This document shows, in pieces, positions 52,148-60,436 of a DNA stretch of 64,000 nt (within the stretch, counting starts at the first letter, position 1; the number at the start of each line of letters is the position of its first letter). The translations under genes and the position numbers were made by a program. The notes beneath the pieces were generated by a model. It saw only the letters and a list, made by a program, of their open reading frames with translations, made no database searches and was not told the origin of the DNA. The stretch is from Aldehydirespirator sp965219165 (GTDB lineage Bacteria > Actinomycetota > Acidimicrobiia > Acidimicrobiales > Aldehydirespiratoraceae), in NCBI GenBank assembly GCA_965219165.1, contig CBDCMW010000002.1, positions 2,356,001 through 2,420,000 on the forward strand, given 5' to 3'.

Positions 52148-52473
52148 CCAGCGGCAGCTGCGCCTTCGAGCGCGGCGATGCGCTCACCGTGGCTCATCAT
52201 TTGAACGAGCAGTTGGCCGTGCGCCTCCTGCGTCGCCTCGATCCTGGCCAATCGCTCCTTCACTTCGCCTAGATCCGCTTCTAAGGGCTGCATGCGGGCC
52301 AACAGCCGATCCTCTCCCTCCTGTATGCGGGCCAACAGCCGATCCTCGCTCGCCGCGAAGCGAGCGTCCATGCGCTCGCCTAGGGCACGAAGGTCGGATC
52401 GGATCGCCTGCAGAAAAATGCCGAGCAACCCCAACAGGCCAGCGCCCAAGACTCCGATGATCGCAGCTTCCAT
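52144..52473 (-). CDS. Small membrane-anchored coiled-coil protein
   Basis: 109 residues from the ATG at 52473, chosen for GGGAGAGG upstream; the frame opens at 52518. One N-terminal membrane segment (AAIIGVLGAGLLGLLGIFLQ, about 3-22) is followed by a long charged helix with heptad-like repeats (DLRALGERMDARFAASEDRL, LLARIQEGEDRLLARMQPLE) to the C-terminus. No family recognised. Probably an anchored scaffold; the direction of topology is unknown. Confidence 0.6.
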   Translation of the reverse strand: MEAAIIGVLGAGLLGLLGIFLQAIRSDLRALGERMDARFAASEDRLLARIQEGEDRLLARMQPLEADLGEVKERLARIEATQEAHGQLLVQMMSHGERIAALEGAAAAG

Positions 52474-52547
52474 CGTGATACCTCTCCCAAGTCTAGCATG
52501 TTCAACCGTCGAGGCCATCAGACAATAGTCATATAGATCAGCATAGC

Positions 52548-53543
52548 ATGATATTTAACAAACTGCTCACTTCTCGTCGGGTCGATCTGCTTCTGGCCGT
52601 GGCTGTGACCGTGGCCGCCGTCAGCGGGCTGGTGTCCTGGGCGGTCGGCACCGGCTGGGATCGCTGGGTGACGGTCATTCATGCCCTGGCTGGCCTGAGC
52701 CTTCTGGTCCTCGCCCCGGCCAAGCTCAAGGGCTCGGTGCGGACCGGGCTGAAGCGCCGGCGGGCCACTCGGTGGCTGTCGATGCTGCTGGGAGCGCTGA
52801 TCGTGGCGACCGTCGTCCTCGGCGTCTTGCACGCCACCGGGCTGTGGCACGGGGTGGGCTACTGGACGGCGCTGTGGACCCATGTCCTGCTGGCGGCGCT
52901 GCTGGCTCCGCTGGTGGTGTGGCACATCGTGAGCCGGCCTGGCCGTCCCCGCATTGCGGACCTCGACCGAAGGACCGTGGTCGGCGGAGGGGCCGCGGTC
53001 GTGGCCGCAGCCGCGGTGTACGGGATCCAGCAGCTGGCGGTCGGCGACAACCGGCGCTTCACCGGATCCCACGAGATCGCGTCGTTCACGCCGTCGGAGA
53101 TGCCGACAACAATGTGGCTCAATGACCGGTCGCCCCGGGCACCGGCCTCAGGCTGGGATCTGGTCGTCGCGGGCGAGCCGGTGGCGCTGGAAGCCTTGCA
53201 CGCAAATGCCAGACCGGTGCAGGCCGATCTCGACTGCACCGGAGGGTGGTGGAGCCGCCAATCGTGGGACGCGGTGCCGCTGACCGAACTCATGCCCAAG
53301 CTGGGCGCCCCCACCCTGGAGATCACGTCGCTGACCGGCTACAGCCGTCTGTTCCCGGCTCGCGACGTCGACAACCTGTACCTGGCCATCGGCTACGGCG
53401 GCGAGCCGCTGCACCGAGGCCACGGCTCCCCCGTTCGGCTAGTGGCGCCGGGGCGCCGGGGCTTCTGGTGGGTCAAGTGGGTGAGCCGCGTCGATCCCAT
53501 CGACCGCCCCTGGTGGCTGCAGCTGCCGTTCCCGCTGGAGTGA
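52548..53543 (+). CDS. Membrane molybdopterin-dependent oxidoreductase (sulfite-oxidase fold)
   Basis: 331 residues from ATG 52548. The N-terminal half has four hydrophobic segments (about 13-33, 42-58, 79-97, 108-127) resembling a cytochrome b561-type or ferric-reductase-like domain, then one more near 143-162. The C-terminal half is a molybdopterin domain: Cys230 in QADLDCTGGWWSRQSWDAVP is the expected molybdenum ligand, then LTGYSRLFPARDVDNLYLA and RRGFWWVKWVSRV. It probably transfers electrons through the membrane to or from an oxo-substrate. Substrate unknown. Confidence 0.75.
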   Translation: MIFNKLLTSRRVDLLLAVAVTVAAVSGLVSWAVGTGWDRWVTVIHALAGLSLLVLAPAKLKGSVRTGLKRRRATRWLSMLLGALIVATVVLGVLHATGLWHGVGYWTALWTHVLLAALLAPLVVWHIVSRPGRPRIADLDRRTVVGGGAAVVAAAAVYGIQQLAVGDNRRFTGSHEIASFTPSEMPTTMWLNDRSPRAPASGWDLVVAGEPVALEALHANARPVQADLDCTGGWWSRQSWDAVPLTELMPKLGAPTLEITSLTGYSRLFPARDVDNLYLAIGYGGEPLHRGHGSPVRLVAPGRRGFWWVKWVSRVDPIDRPWWLQLPFPLE

Positions 53544-53618
53544 CCGGGCGTTCAGCCCGATGACGACTCAGCAGCCGGCGGATGGGTGACCGCCTCGCGA
53601 TGAAGCATCCTGTTGCCC

Positions 53619-53676
53619 GCTCTTGTTCGCTGCGCTCACGGGCCGCTCGGGCCACGGCCTCGCAAGCTCGGCCTCT
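53619..53676 (+). repeat. 95-bp interspersed element, copy 2 (internally deleted)
   Basis: The 45-bp block (53619-53663) is joined almost directly to the CTCGGCCTCT end, lacking the ~30-bp middle. It overlaps the 3' end of xylB on the other strand and supplies its last codons and stop. Confidence 0.8.
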
Positions 53677-55108
53677 GGGTGGCCTGCCGGTAGGCGGATC
53701 GCACGGCATCGGTGCTCGCGTCCGGCGCGGGCTCCACGTCCGGTCCGGCGCCGAGACCCCATGCGTCGGCCGTGTCCGCGATGCTCATGCCAAGATGCAG
53801 CGCGGCCTGCACGCACGCCCCAGTGGCCACGGCCTCTTCGGCGTCGGGCACCCGCACGGACGCGCCCCAGCAGTCGGCAGTGACCTGGCGGTAGGCCGGG
53901 CTTCGGGCGCCGCCTCCGACCAGGTGCAAGCGGCCCCCGATGGCCGCGCCGGCCGCGGCTAGGGCGTCGATCCCGTCAAGCAGGGCGCACACCACGCCCT
54001 CGTGGGCGGCTCGGGCCAGGTCACTGCGGGTGGTGGCGTTGCGAAGGCCGACGAAGGTACCGGTCGCGTCGGGCAGGTTGGGGGTGCGCTCGCCGTCGAA
54101 ATAGGGCACCAGCACCGCTCCCCCGGCTCCCGGCGGTGCCGACAACGCCGCCTCGGCGAATTCACCGCGGCCGAAGCCGAGCCATCCGGCGACGGTGTCG
54201 GTGACCCGGGTGGCGTTGAGGGTGCAGACCAGCGGCAGGAAGCCCCCGGCCGCATCGCAGAAGCCGGCCACCGCCCCGGTCGGATCGTGGGTCGGCACGG
54301 ACGACACTGCGTAGGCTGTGCCGGAGGTGCCCAAAGACACGGCGATGTCGCCCGGTCGCAGGCCCATCCCCAGCGCCGCAGCCATGTTGTCGCCCGTTCC
54401 CGCGCCGACGGGGATGCCCTCGGGCAGCTCGGTGGCGGCCGCGGCCGATGGGGTCACACGGCCACCCGCGGCATCGAAGGTCCTCACGTCGGGCAGCATC
54501 TCCACCCATTCGGAGCCGGAGCGGTCTCCGGCGAGGTCGAGCAGATCAGTTCGGTACCGGCCGGTCGCGGTGTCGTACCAGCCGGTTCCAGAGGCGTCAC
54601 CCCGGTCGGTGACATGCTCCCCCGTCAGCCGAAGCGTCAAGTAGTCGTGGGGCAGCGCTATGCGGGCGACCCGCTCCGCCGCACGTAGCTCGTGCTTGAC
54701 CAGCCAGGCCAGCTTGGTGATGGTGAAGGACGCCACCGGCACCGAGCCGCAAGCCGCGGCCCAGACCTCGGCCCCGAGGCGCTCCACCAGCTCGGCAGCC
54801 TGCAGAGCAGACGTCGTGTCGTTCCAGAGCTTGGCCGGGCGCAACGGCTCGCCGCCAGCGTCGAGCACCACCAGCCCGTGCTGCTGTCCGGCCACCGCCA
54901 CCGCGGCCACCTCGCGGATCTGCGGGCCGCACTGGCTCAGCGCTTCGATCAACGCCTGCCACCAAGCCCGGGGGTCCTGCTCGCTGCAGGGCGGATCGGC
55001 GGGCGGATGGGCGGCTCGGCCGACCACCACCACGCTCCCGGTATCGACCTCGCGCAGCTCGACCTTGGTCGACTGGGTGGAGGAGTCGATCCCCGCCACC
55101 AGTGCCAT
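53636..55108 (-). CDS. xylB: Xylulokinase
   Basis: 490 residues from the ATG at 55108. It phosphorylates D-xylulose after XylA. FGGY-kinase motifs: VAGIDSSTQSTKVELR, AVAVAGQQHGLVVLD, LWNDTTSALQAAEL, PHDYLTLRLTG, the catalytic Asp in VGAGTGDNMAAALG, AVSLGTSGTAYAV and LHLVGGGARSPAYRQV. It lies 48 bases after xylA in the same direction, so xylA-xylB form an operon. The last ~15 residues (TQRPSLRGRGPSGP) come from the interspersed repeat at 53619-53676, so the natural C-terminus was probably replaced. Confidence 0.93.
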   Translation of the reverse strand: MALVAGIDSSTQSTKVELREVDTGSVVVVGRAAHPPADPPCSEQDPRAWWQALIEALSQCGPQIREVAAVAVAGQQHGLVVLDAGGEPLRPAKLWNDTTSALQAAELVERLGAEVWAAACGSVPVASFTITKLAWLVKHELRAAERVARIALPHDYLTLRLTGEHVTDRGDASGTGWYDTATGRYRTDLLDLAGDRSGSEWVEMLPDVRTFDAAGGRVTPSAAAATELPEGIPVGAGTGDNMAAALGMGLRPGDIAVSLGTSGTAYAVSSVPTHDPTGAVAGFCDAAGGFLPLVCTLNATRVTDTVAGWLGFGRGEFAEAALSAPPGAGGAVLVPYFDGERTPNLPDATGTFVGLRNATTRSDLARAAHEGVVCALLDGIDALAAAGAAIGGRLHLVGGGARSPAYRQVTADCWGASVRVPDAEEAVATGACVQAALHLGMSIADTADAWGLGAGPDVEPAPDASTDAVRSAYRQATQRPSLRGRGPSGP

Positions 55109-55156
55109 CAACTCACCCGCCCGATCCGGCTACTCACGACAGGGAGCCTCCCGCCG

Positions 55157-56488
55157 TCAGCGGACCCGCTCGATGTAGCGATTGACCACGTTCTCCAGAG
55201 CCTCCTGTCGTCCGGAGCGGGGCTCGGGATCGATCTCGCCGTCGGCCACCAGGCTGTGCAGGTCGGCCAGCGACCGCTCCCCCGCCATGACCGCCCGACC
55301 CAGCTCGCGGTCCCAGCCGCCGTAGCGGGCGGCCCTAAGGTCCTCCAGCGCTCCGTCGGCCAGCATGGCGCGGGCTACCAGCAGCGACCGAGCCAGGGTG
55401 TCGATGCCGCCGATGTGGCCGTGGAAGAGGTCGGTGCGGTCGATCGACTGGCGCCGCAGCTTGGTGTCGAAGTTGAAGCCGCCGGTGGTGAACCCGCCGG
55501 CTCGCAGGATCTCATACACGCCGAGAGCCATGCTGTCGACGGAGCTGGGGAACTGGTCGGTGTCCCAGCCGAGGCGATCGTCGCCCCGGTTGGCGTCCAC
55601 CGAACCGAAGATCCCGGCCGCGGCGGCCACCGCCACCTCGTGGGCGAAGTCGTGGCCCGACAGCGTGGCGTGGTTGACCTCGATGTTGACCTTCACCTCG
55701 TCGTCGAGCCCGTAGCGCTGCAGGAAGGCGTGGACGGTCTGGCTGTCGTGGTCGTACTGGTGCTTGACCGGCTCCTGGGGCTTGGGTTCGATCAGGATGG
55801 TCCCGTCGAAGCCGATGTCGTGCTTGTGCTCCACCACCATCGTCAGGAACCGGCCGAGTTGGTCGAGCTCGCGGCCCACATCGGTGTTGAGCAGAGTGTC
55901 GTAGCCCTCCCGTCCGCCCCACAGCACGTAGTTGCCCCCGCCGAGGCGGTGGGTGGCCTCCAGGCAGTTGCGGACCTGGGCCGCGGCCCGGGCGAACACC
56001 TCCGGGTCGGGGTTGGTGGCCGCGCCGGCCATGTAGCGGGGATGCCAGAACAGCCGGGCCGTGCCCCACAGCAGCCGCACCCCGGTGCGCTCCATGTGGG
56101 CCGAGGCCTCGTCCGCCATGGCCGCGAGGTTGGCGGTCTCCTCGGCGAACGAGTCGCCCTCGGGGGCGATGTCATGGTCGTGGAAGCAGAAGAACGGCAC
56201 GCCGAGCTTCTCGAAGAACTCGAACGCGGCGACCATCTTGGTGCGGGCCGCGGCCATGGGATCGAGTGCCGGGTCGAGCCAGGGTCGGTCGAAGCCGCCG
56301 TCGCCGAACACATCGTTGCCCGGCCAGTTGAACGAGTGCCAGTAGCACACCGCGATGCGCAGGTGCTCAGCCATGGTGCGCTCGCCCACCACCCGGTCGG
56401 CGTCGTACCAGCGGAACGTCAACGGATCGTCGCTGTCCGGCCCGGCGTAGCGGATCGGCTCGGAAACCTCTATGAAGAACTCAGCCAC
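55157..56488 (-). CDS. xylA: Xylose isomerase
   Basis: 443 residues, the length of a class II xylose isomerase, from the GTG at 56488. It converts D-xylose to D-xylulose. Catalytic His103 and Asp106 lie in FFCFHDHDIAPEG. Metal ligands lie in ILIEPKPQEPVKHQYDHD, VNIEVNHATLSGHDFAHE and VDANRGDDRLGWDTDQFP. The C-terminal GGFNFDTKLRRQS and FHGHIGGIDTLAR are also standard. A TAGTAT box (56495-56500) ends 6 bases before the GTG, suggesting a leaderless message. First gene of the xylA-xylB operon. Confidence 0.95.
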   Translation of the reverse strand: MAEFFIEVSEPIRYAGPDSDDPLTFRWYDADRVVGERTMAEHLRIAVCYWHSFNWPGNDVFGDGGFDRPWLDPALDPMAAARTKMVAAFEFFEKLGVPFFCFHDHDIAPEGDSFAEETANLAAMADEASAHMERTGVRLLWGTARLFWHPRYMAGAATNPDPEVFARAAAQVRNCLEATHRLGGGNYVLWGGREGYDTLLNTDVGRELDQLGRFLTMVVEHKHDIGFDGTILIEPKPQEPVKHQYDHDSQTVHAFLQRYGLDDEVKVNIEVNHATLSGHDFAHEVAVAAAAGIFGSVDANRGDDRLGWDTDQFPSSVDSMALGVYEILRAGGFTTGGFNFDTKLRRQSIDRTDLFHGHIGGIDTLARSLLVARAMLADGALEDLRAARYGGWDRELGRAVMAGERSLADLHSLVADGEIDPEPRSGRQEALENVVNRYIERVR

Positions 56489-56494
56489 AGCGCG

Positions 56495-56500
56495 ATACTA
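56495..56500 (-). promoter_or_regulatory. Probable -10 box of xylA (leaderless)
   Basis: TAGTAT on the minus strand, 6 bases before the GTG start. The -35 region is weak. Confidence 0.4.
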
Positions 56501-56657
56501 GGCATCGCCACCGAAGCAACCGGAGGGGACACCGGTGACCCACCCCCGCCACAGGCACCGCAACCCAACTTGACGCAGTTGTGCACATCAGATGAGGACA
56601 ACTAAGAGCGAGCGAGAATAGGTGAGAGCCCTTCGCGTCGGGAATGGGGTGCTTCCC

Positions 56658-56752
56658 GCTCTTGTTCGCTGCGCTCACGGGCCGCTCGGGCCACGGCCTC
56701 GCTCGGCGCCCGCGTGATTGTTCGTGATCTGCGGCCTATCCGCTCGGCCTCT
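56658..56752 (+). repeat. 95-bp interspersed element, copy 3
   Basis: Full copy: 45-bp block (56658-56702), then GCGGCCTATCCGCTCGGCCT ending at 56752. It lies immediately upstream of the first RCC1 lipoprotein and may overlap its start codon. Confidence 0.85.
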
Positions 56753-57997
56753 AAGTCGAGATCGGATCCGTACCGGCTGAGGCGACGTGTGGTCGAGGCC
56801 CTCCTAGTGCTCGCGCTGGCGGCCACGGGTTGCTCCGGTTCCACCGTCAACGAATCAGAACCAACCGGCGGCGAGGCCGAGGCCGAAACCGAGACCACTC
56901 ACCTGTCGCCCGAGTCGCTGCCGATCGAGGGGCCGTTCGCTGCGGTGGCCGCTGGCCGCCTGCACACCTGCGCCATCCGCGCCGACGCTACCATCGCGTG
57001 CTGGGGCGTCAACAAGAGCGGGCTGCTGGACGCTCCTCAAGGCCAGTTCAAGGCCATCGCGGCCGGCTGGCAGCACAACTGCGCCATCCGCGCCGACGGC
57101 ATCCTCGAGTGCTGGGGCGCGGACTACTGGGGGATGACCGACCCGCCCGACGGCGACTTCGTCGCCGTTTCAGCTGGCGCCAGCCACACGTGCGCCCTGC
57201 GCGACGACGGCGACATCGAATGCTGGGGCGGCTCCGATGCCGAGTCCCTGACTCCTCCCGGCGGACACTTTGCGGCGGTGGATACCGGTGGCAGCCATGC
57301 CTGCGTGCTGCGCAACGGCGGCACAGTCCAATGCTGGGGACTCGACGACCACGGTTCTGCCAAGGCACCTGACGGAACCTTCGTGGCCGTTTCCGCCGGA
57401 GTCTCGCACTCTTGCGGCATCCGCACCGCTGGAGTCATCGAATGCTGGGGTAACCCCTTCGTAGACATGCTGAACTCTCCCGACGGGCAGTTCGGCGCGA
57501 TATCCGCCAGCCTCCAACACTCTTGCGCGGTAAGCATCGAACAAACCGTCGAGTGCTGGGGATCCAACGCCCACGGCAAGGCAGCCCCGCCCAGTGGGCG
57601 GTTCCATGCAGTGTCGGCCGGCGCCGAGCACTCCTGCGGGCTACGCACCGACGGCACCATCGAGTGCTGGGGCAGGCCGCTCGGAGCGGCGGTGCAGCCA
57701 GCGCAGGGAGAGTTCCGGGCGATATCAGCAGGCGGAGATCACTCCTGCGGGCTGCGCACCGACGGCACCATCGAGTGCTGGGGCGCCAACGACTTCGGGC
57801 AAACCGACGCTCCCGGTGGCCACTTCGAAGCAGTCGTCGCAGGGGGAGGACACGCCTGCGGGCTGAGAGCCGACAGTACCGTCGAGTGCTGGGGCGGCGA
57901 CTACGTCACTCGGCCCGCCGGCGTCTGGGAGTACTCCAACCGTCCTGGCGGGGAGTACCGAACTGTTGCCGCAGGCGCCGACACGCCTGCGGATTGA
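56714..57997 (+). CDS. RCC1-repeat lipoprotein 1, 5' part up to a frameshift
   Basis: 427 residues. The start is uncertain: GTG 56714 lies inside the interspersed element, GTG 56789 is the alternative but would lack the basic n-region RLRRR. A lipoprotein signal follows (LLVLALAATGC with Cys at the end), then an acidic linker and nine RCC1-like repeats of about 36 residues, each with C-x-I-R/L-R...DG and CWG. RCC1 repeats form a seven-bladed propeller. Here every repeat carries two Cys, which could form disulfides outside the cell. At about 57980 one C is missing (GACACGCC for GACCACGCC), so the frame ends at ADTPAD. Confidence 0.75.
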   Translation: MIVRDLRPIRSASKSRSDPYRLRRRVVEALLVLALAATGCSGSTVNESEPTGGEAEAETETTHLSPESLPIEGPFAAVAAGRLHTCAIRADATIACWGVNKSGLLDAPQGQFKAIAAGWQHNCAIRADGILECWGADYWGMTDPPDGDFVAVSAGASHTCALRDDGDIECWGGSDAESLTPPGGHFAAVDTGGSHACVLRNGGTVQCWGLDDHGSAKAPDGTFVAVSAGVSHSCGIRTAGVIECWGNPFVDMLNSPDGQFGAISASLQHSCAVSIEQTVECWGSNAHGKAAPPSGRFHAVSAGAEHSCGLRTDGTIECWGRPLGAAVQPAQGEFRAISAGGDHSCGLRTDGTIECWGANDFGQTDAPGGHFEAVVAGGGHACGLRADSTVECWGGDYVTRPAGVWEYSNRPGGEYRTVAAGADTPAD

Positions 57998-58539
57998 CGG
58001 TTGAGGGCTATGTCCGATGTTGGTATGCAACCCGTCATGGGCGCCTCAGCGATGTGCTCCTTGGAGGGTTTGGGGTCTTCAACGACGTGAGTGTCGGCGG
58101 AGGCCACGCCTGCGGCCTGCTTGCCGACAGATCGCTTGACTGCTGGGGCGGCGAGTTGCTCAACGGCACAAGCCCGCCCGTCGGTCCCCCCGCCGGACAC
58201 TTCACCGCCGTGTCGGCCGGCGGCACCCATGTGTGCGCGGTTCGGGTCGACAGCACCGTTGCCTGCTGGAGCCTGAACTCGAACGTGGAAGCCGCCACCC
58301 CCGACGGCCAGTTCAGCTCCGTCTCGGCCGGACGCAACCATTCATGCGGGCTGCGCGTGGACGGGACGGTCGAGTGCTGGGACTCGGACGATTCGGAAGG
58401 CCATCTCGACGCGCCCGAAGGGCAGTTCTCCGCGGTGGCCGCGGGGGGCGCGCATTCCTGCGCTCTGCGCGGCGACGGCAGCATCGAGTGCTGGGGCACC
58501 ACGCGACCGCCTCCAGACGGCGTATTGTTCTCGGGCTGA
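57983..58539 (+). CDS. RCC1-repeat lipoprotein 1, 3' part after the frameshift
   Basis: Continues in another frame with ACGLTVEGYVRCW and five more repeats (DCWGGELLN, ACWSLNSNV, ECWDSDDSE, ECWGTTRPP), ending PPPDGVLFSG. Together the two parts give 14 repeats, the same number as lipoprotein 2. It has no start of its own. Either a real mutation or a sequencing error. Confidence 0.7.
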
Positions 58540-58540
58540 G

Positions 58541-60280
58541 ATGCCGATGTTGCGGGCTGCTCTTCTGATCCTCGTCATGGCGTTGGCGACTGCAGGGTGC
58601 TCAGGCGGGACACCCGTGCACGAACCTGGGGCCCCCGGCACCGACAGCGGCGAACCGGCCACGGGTGATGTCACCGAGCTTCCGAGCGTTACCGAGCCGT
58701 CGCCCGCCGCGACGGTGCCAGCAGAGGGGGCCTTCGTTGCTGTGTCGGCGGGGTTCTGGCACACCTGCGCGATCGGGGCCGACGGAACCATCGCGTGCTG
58801 GGGCGTCGACGAGAGCGGGCTGATGGATGCACCCGCAGGCCGGTTCAAGGCCATTGCTGCCGGCGACCGGCACAACTGCGCCATCAGGACCGACGGCACC
58901 CTCGCGTGCTGGGGCGCAGACTTCTTGGGGATGTCCGACCCGCCCGGCGGTGACTTCATCGCCGTGTCAGCCGGCGGCAGCCACGCGTGTGCCCTGCGCG
59001 ACGACGGCGACGTCGAATGCTGGGGAGGTTCCGATGCTGAATTGCTGACGCCGCCCGGGGGGCACTTCGCGGCCGTGGCCGCCGGCCGCAACCACACCTG
59101 CGTCCTGCGCGATGGCGGCACGGTGCAGTGCTGGGGCGCCAACGAAGCCGGCCAGGCCGACAGGCCCGCGGGACGTTTCGGCGCCATCGCCGCGGGGGCC
59201 GACCACACCTGCGGCGTGCGCACCGACGGCACCCTCGAGTGCTGGGGCTCCGACTTCCTGGGCAAGACGGAGGCACCCGGCGGGAACTTCACCGCGCTCG
59301 CCGCGGGAGTGGACCACTCGTGCGCGGTGCGCGTCGACGGGTCAGCCGAGTGCTGGGGCTCCAACGCCCACGGAGCGTCGACACCGCCGAGCGGGCACTT
59401 CCAGACACTGGCCACCGGCGCCGACCACGGCTGCGGGTTGGCCACCGACGGGTCCATCCGCTGCTGGGGCCGGCGCTTCGCAGCCGGGGCCGACCCACCC
59501 GACGGCCGGTTCGTGTCGCTCGCGGCTGACAACAGCCACACGTGCGGGCTTCTCGACGACGGGTCGATCGATTGCTGGGGATCCGACCTGGTCGGGCAGA
59601 GCGAAACACCGAGCGGACAGTTCACCAGCGTCACGACGGGCAGATACTTCGCCTGCGGCCTGCATGCCGACGAGACCATCGAGTGCTGGGGATACAACCG
59701 CTACCGGGTGCTCGACGCCCCCGACGCGCAGTTCGTTGCCGCGGCCGCGGGCAGCGGCCACGTCTGTGGGATCCGAACCGAGCTCGCGATCGTGTGCTGG
59801 GGCTCGAACTCCCACGGACAGACCGACGCCCCACCCGGCCCGTTCACAGCCGTGGCCGCGGGCAGCACACACTCCTGCGCGACCCGCCTCGGCGGAGCGG
59901 TCGAGTGCTGGGGCAACCCGACCGCCAACAGGCTCAATCCCCCGAACGGACTCTTCATTTCCGTCGCGGCGGCCGGTGACAGCCACTCATGCGGTCTGCG
60001 CCCCCGCGGCGAGGTCGAGTGCTGGGGGTCCAACTCCCGCGGGCAGCTCGACGCCCCCGGCGGGCTGTTCGTCGCGGTGGCAGCCCGCAGTGAGAGCACC
60101 TGTGCCGTCCGCATCGACGGAGCCGTCGAATGCTGGGGAGGCGACACGACCGCTCCACAGGGACAATTCACCGCAATAGAGGGGAGCGTGGGCTACACCT
60201 GCGGGCTGCGCGACGACGGCACGGTCGAATGCTGGGGAAGGTTGCGGCCACCGCCCGAGGGAGTGACCTACACCGACTGA
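58541..60280 (+). CDS. RCC1-repeat lipoprotein 2
   Basis: 579 residues from ATG 58541, one base after the stop of lipoprotein 1, so probably the same transcript. Lipoprotein signal with lipobox LATAGC (Cys20). A Thr/Pro/Glu-rich linker to about residue 60 is followed by 14 RCC1-like repeats, each ending in CWG (ACWGVDESG ... ECWGRLRPP) and each with a second Cys before an R-x-DG turn. The C-terminus RLRPPPEGVTYTD matches lipoprotein 1. It is probably anchored on the outer face of the membrane as a propeller-shaped binding protein; partner unknown. Confidence 0.88.
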   Translation: MPMLRAALLILVMALATAGCSGGTPVHEPGAPGTDSGEPATGDVTELPSVTEPSPAATVPAEGAFVAVSAGFWHTCAIGADGTIACWGVDESGLMDAPAGRFKAIAAGDRHNCAIRTDGTLACWGADFLGMSDPPGGDFIAVSAGGSHACALRDDGDVECWGGSDAELLTPPGGHFAAVAAGRNHTCVLRDGGTVQCWGANEAGQADRPAGRFGAIAAGADHTCGVRTDGTLECWGSDFLGKTEAPGGNFTALAAGVDHSCAVRVDGSAECWGSNAHGASTPPSGHFQTLATGADHGCGLATDGSIRCWGRRFAAGADPPDGRFVSLAADNSHTCGLLDDGSIDCWGSDLVGQSETPSGQFTSVTTGRYFACGLHADETIECWGYNRYRVLDAPDAQFVAAAAGSGHVCGIRTELAIVCWGSNSHGQTDAPPGPFTAVAAGSTHSCATRLGGAVECWGNPTANRLNPPNGLFISVAAAGDSHSCGLRPRGEVECWGSNSRGQLDAPGGLFVAVAARSESTCAVRIDGAVECWGGDTTAPQGQFTAIEGSVGYTCGLRDDGTVECWGRLRPPPEGVTYTD

Positions 60281-60303
60281 AGCCTGCCGTCTTCTTGACG
60301 CCC

Positions 60304-60398
60304 GCTCTTGTTCGCTGCGCTCACGGGCCGCTCGGGCCACGGCCTCGCTCAGCACCTTGCAAGATCCTCGTGAACTGCGGCCTGTCCGCTCGGCCCCT
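60304..60398 (+). repeat. 95-bp interspersed element, copy 4
   Basis: Full copy: 45-bp block at 60304-60348, then GCGGCCTGTCCGCTCGGCC, ending 38 bases before the GTG of the next gene and 23 bases after the stop of lipoprotein 2. Confidence 0.85.
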
Positions 60399-60436
60399 TG
60401 GTGCGCCGGGGCATACCGCGCCGGGCATACTGAATC

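Noticed and set aside
56481..56678. Minus-strand short protein starting MSAANKSG, and similar frames reading VARAARERSEQER
   Set aside because: These are translations of the 95-bp interspersed element, which recurs in non-coding positions. The repeat explains the similarity, not protein homology.
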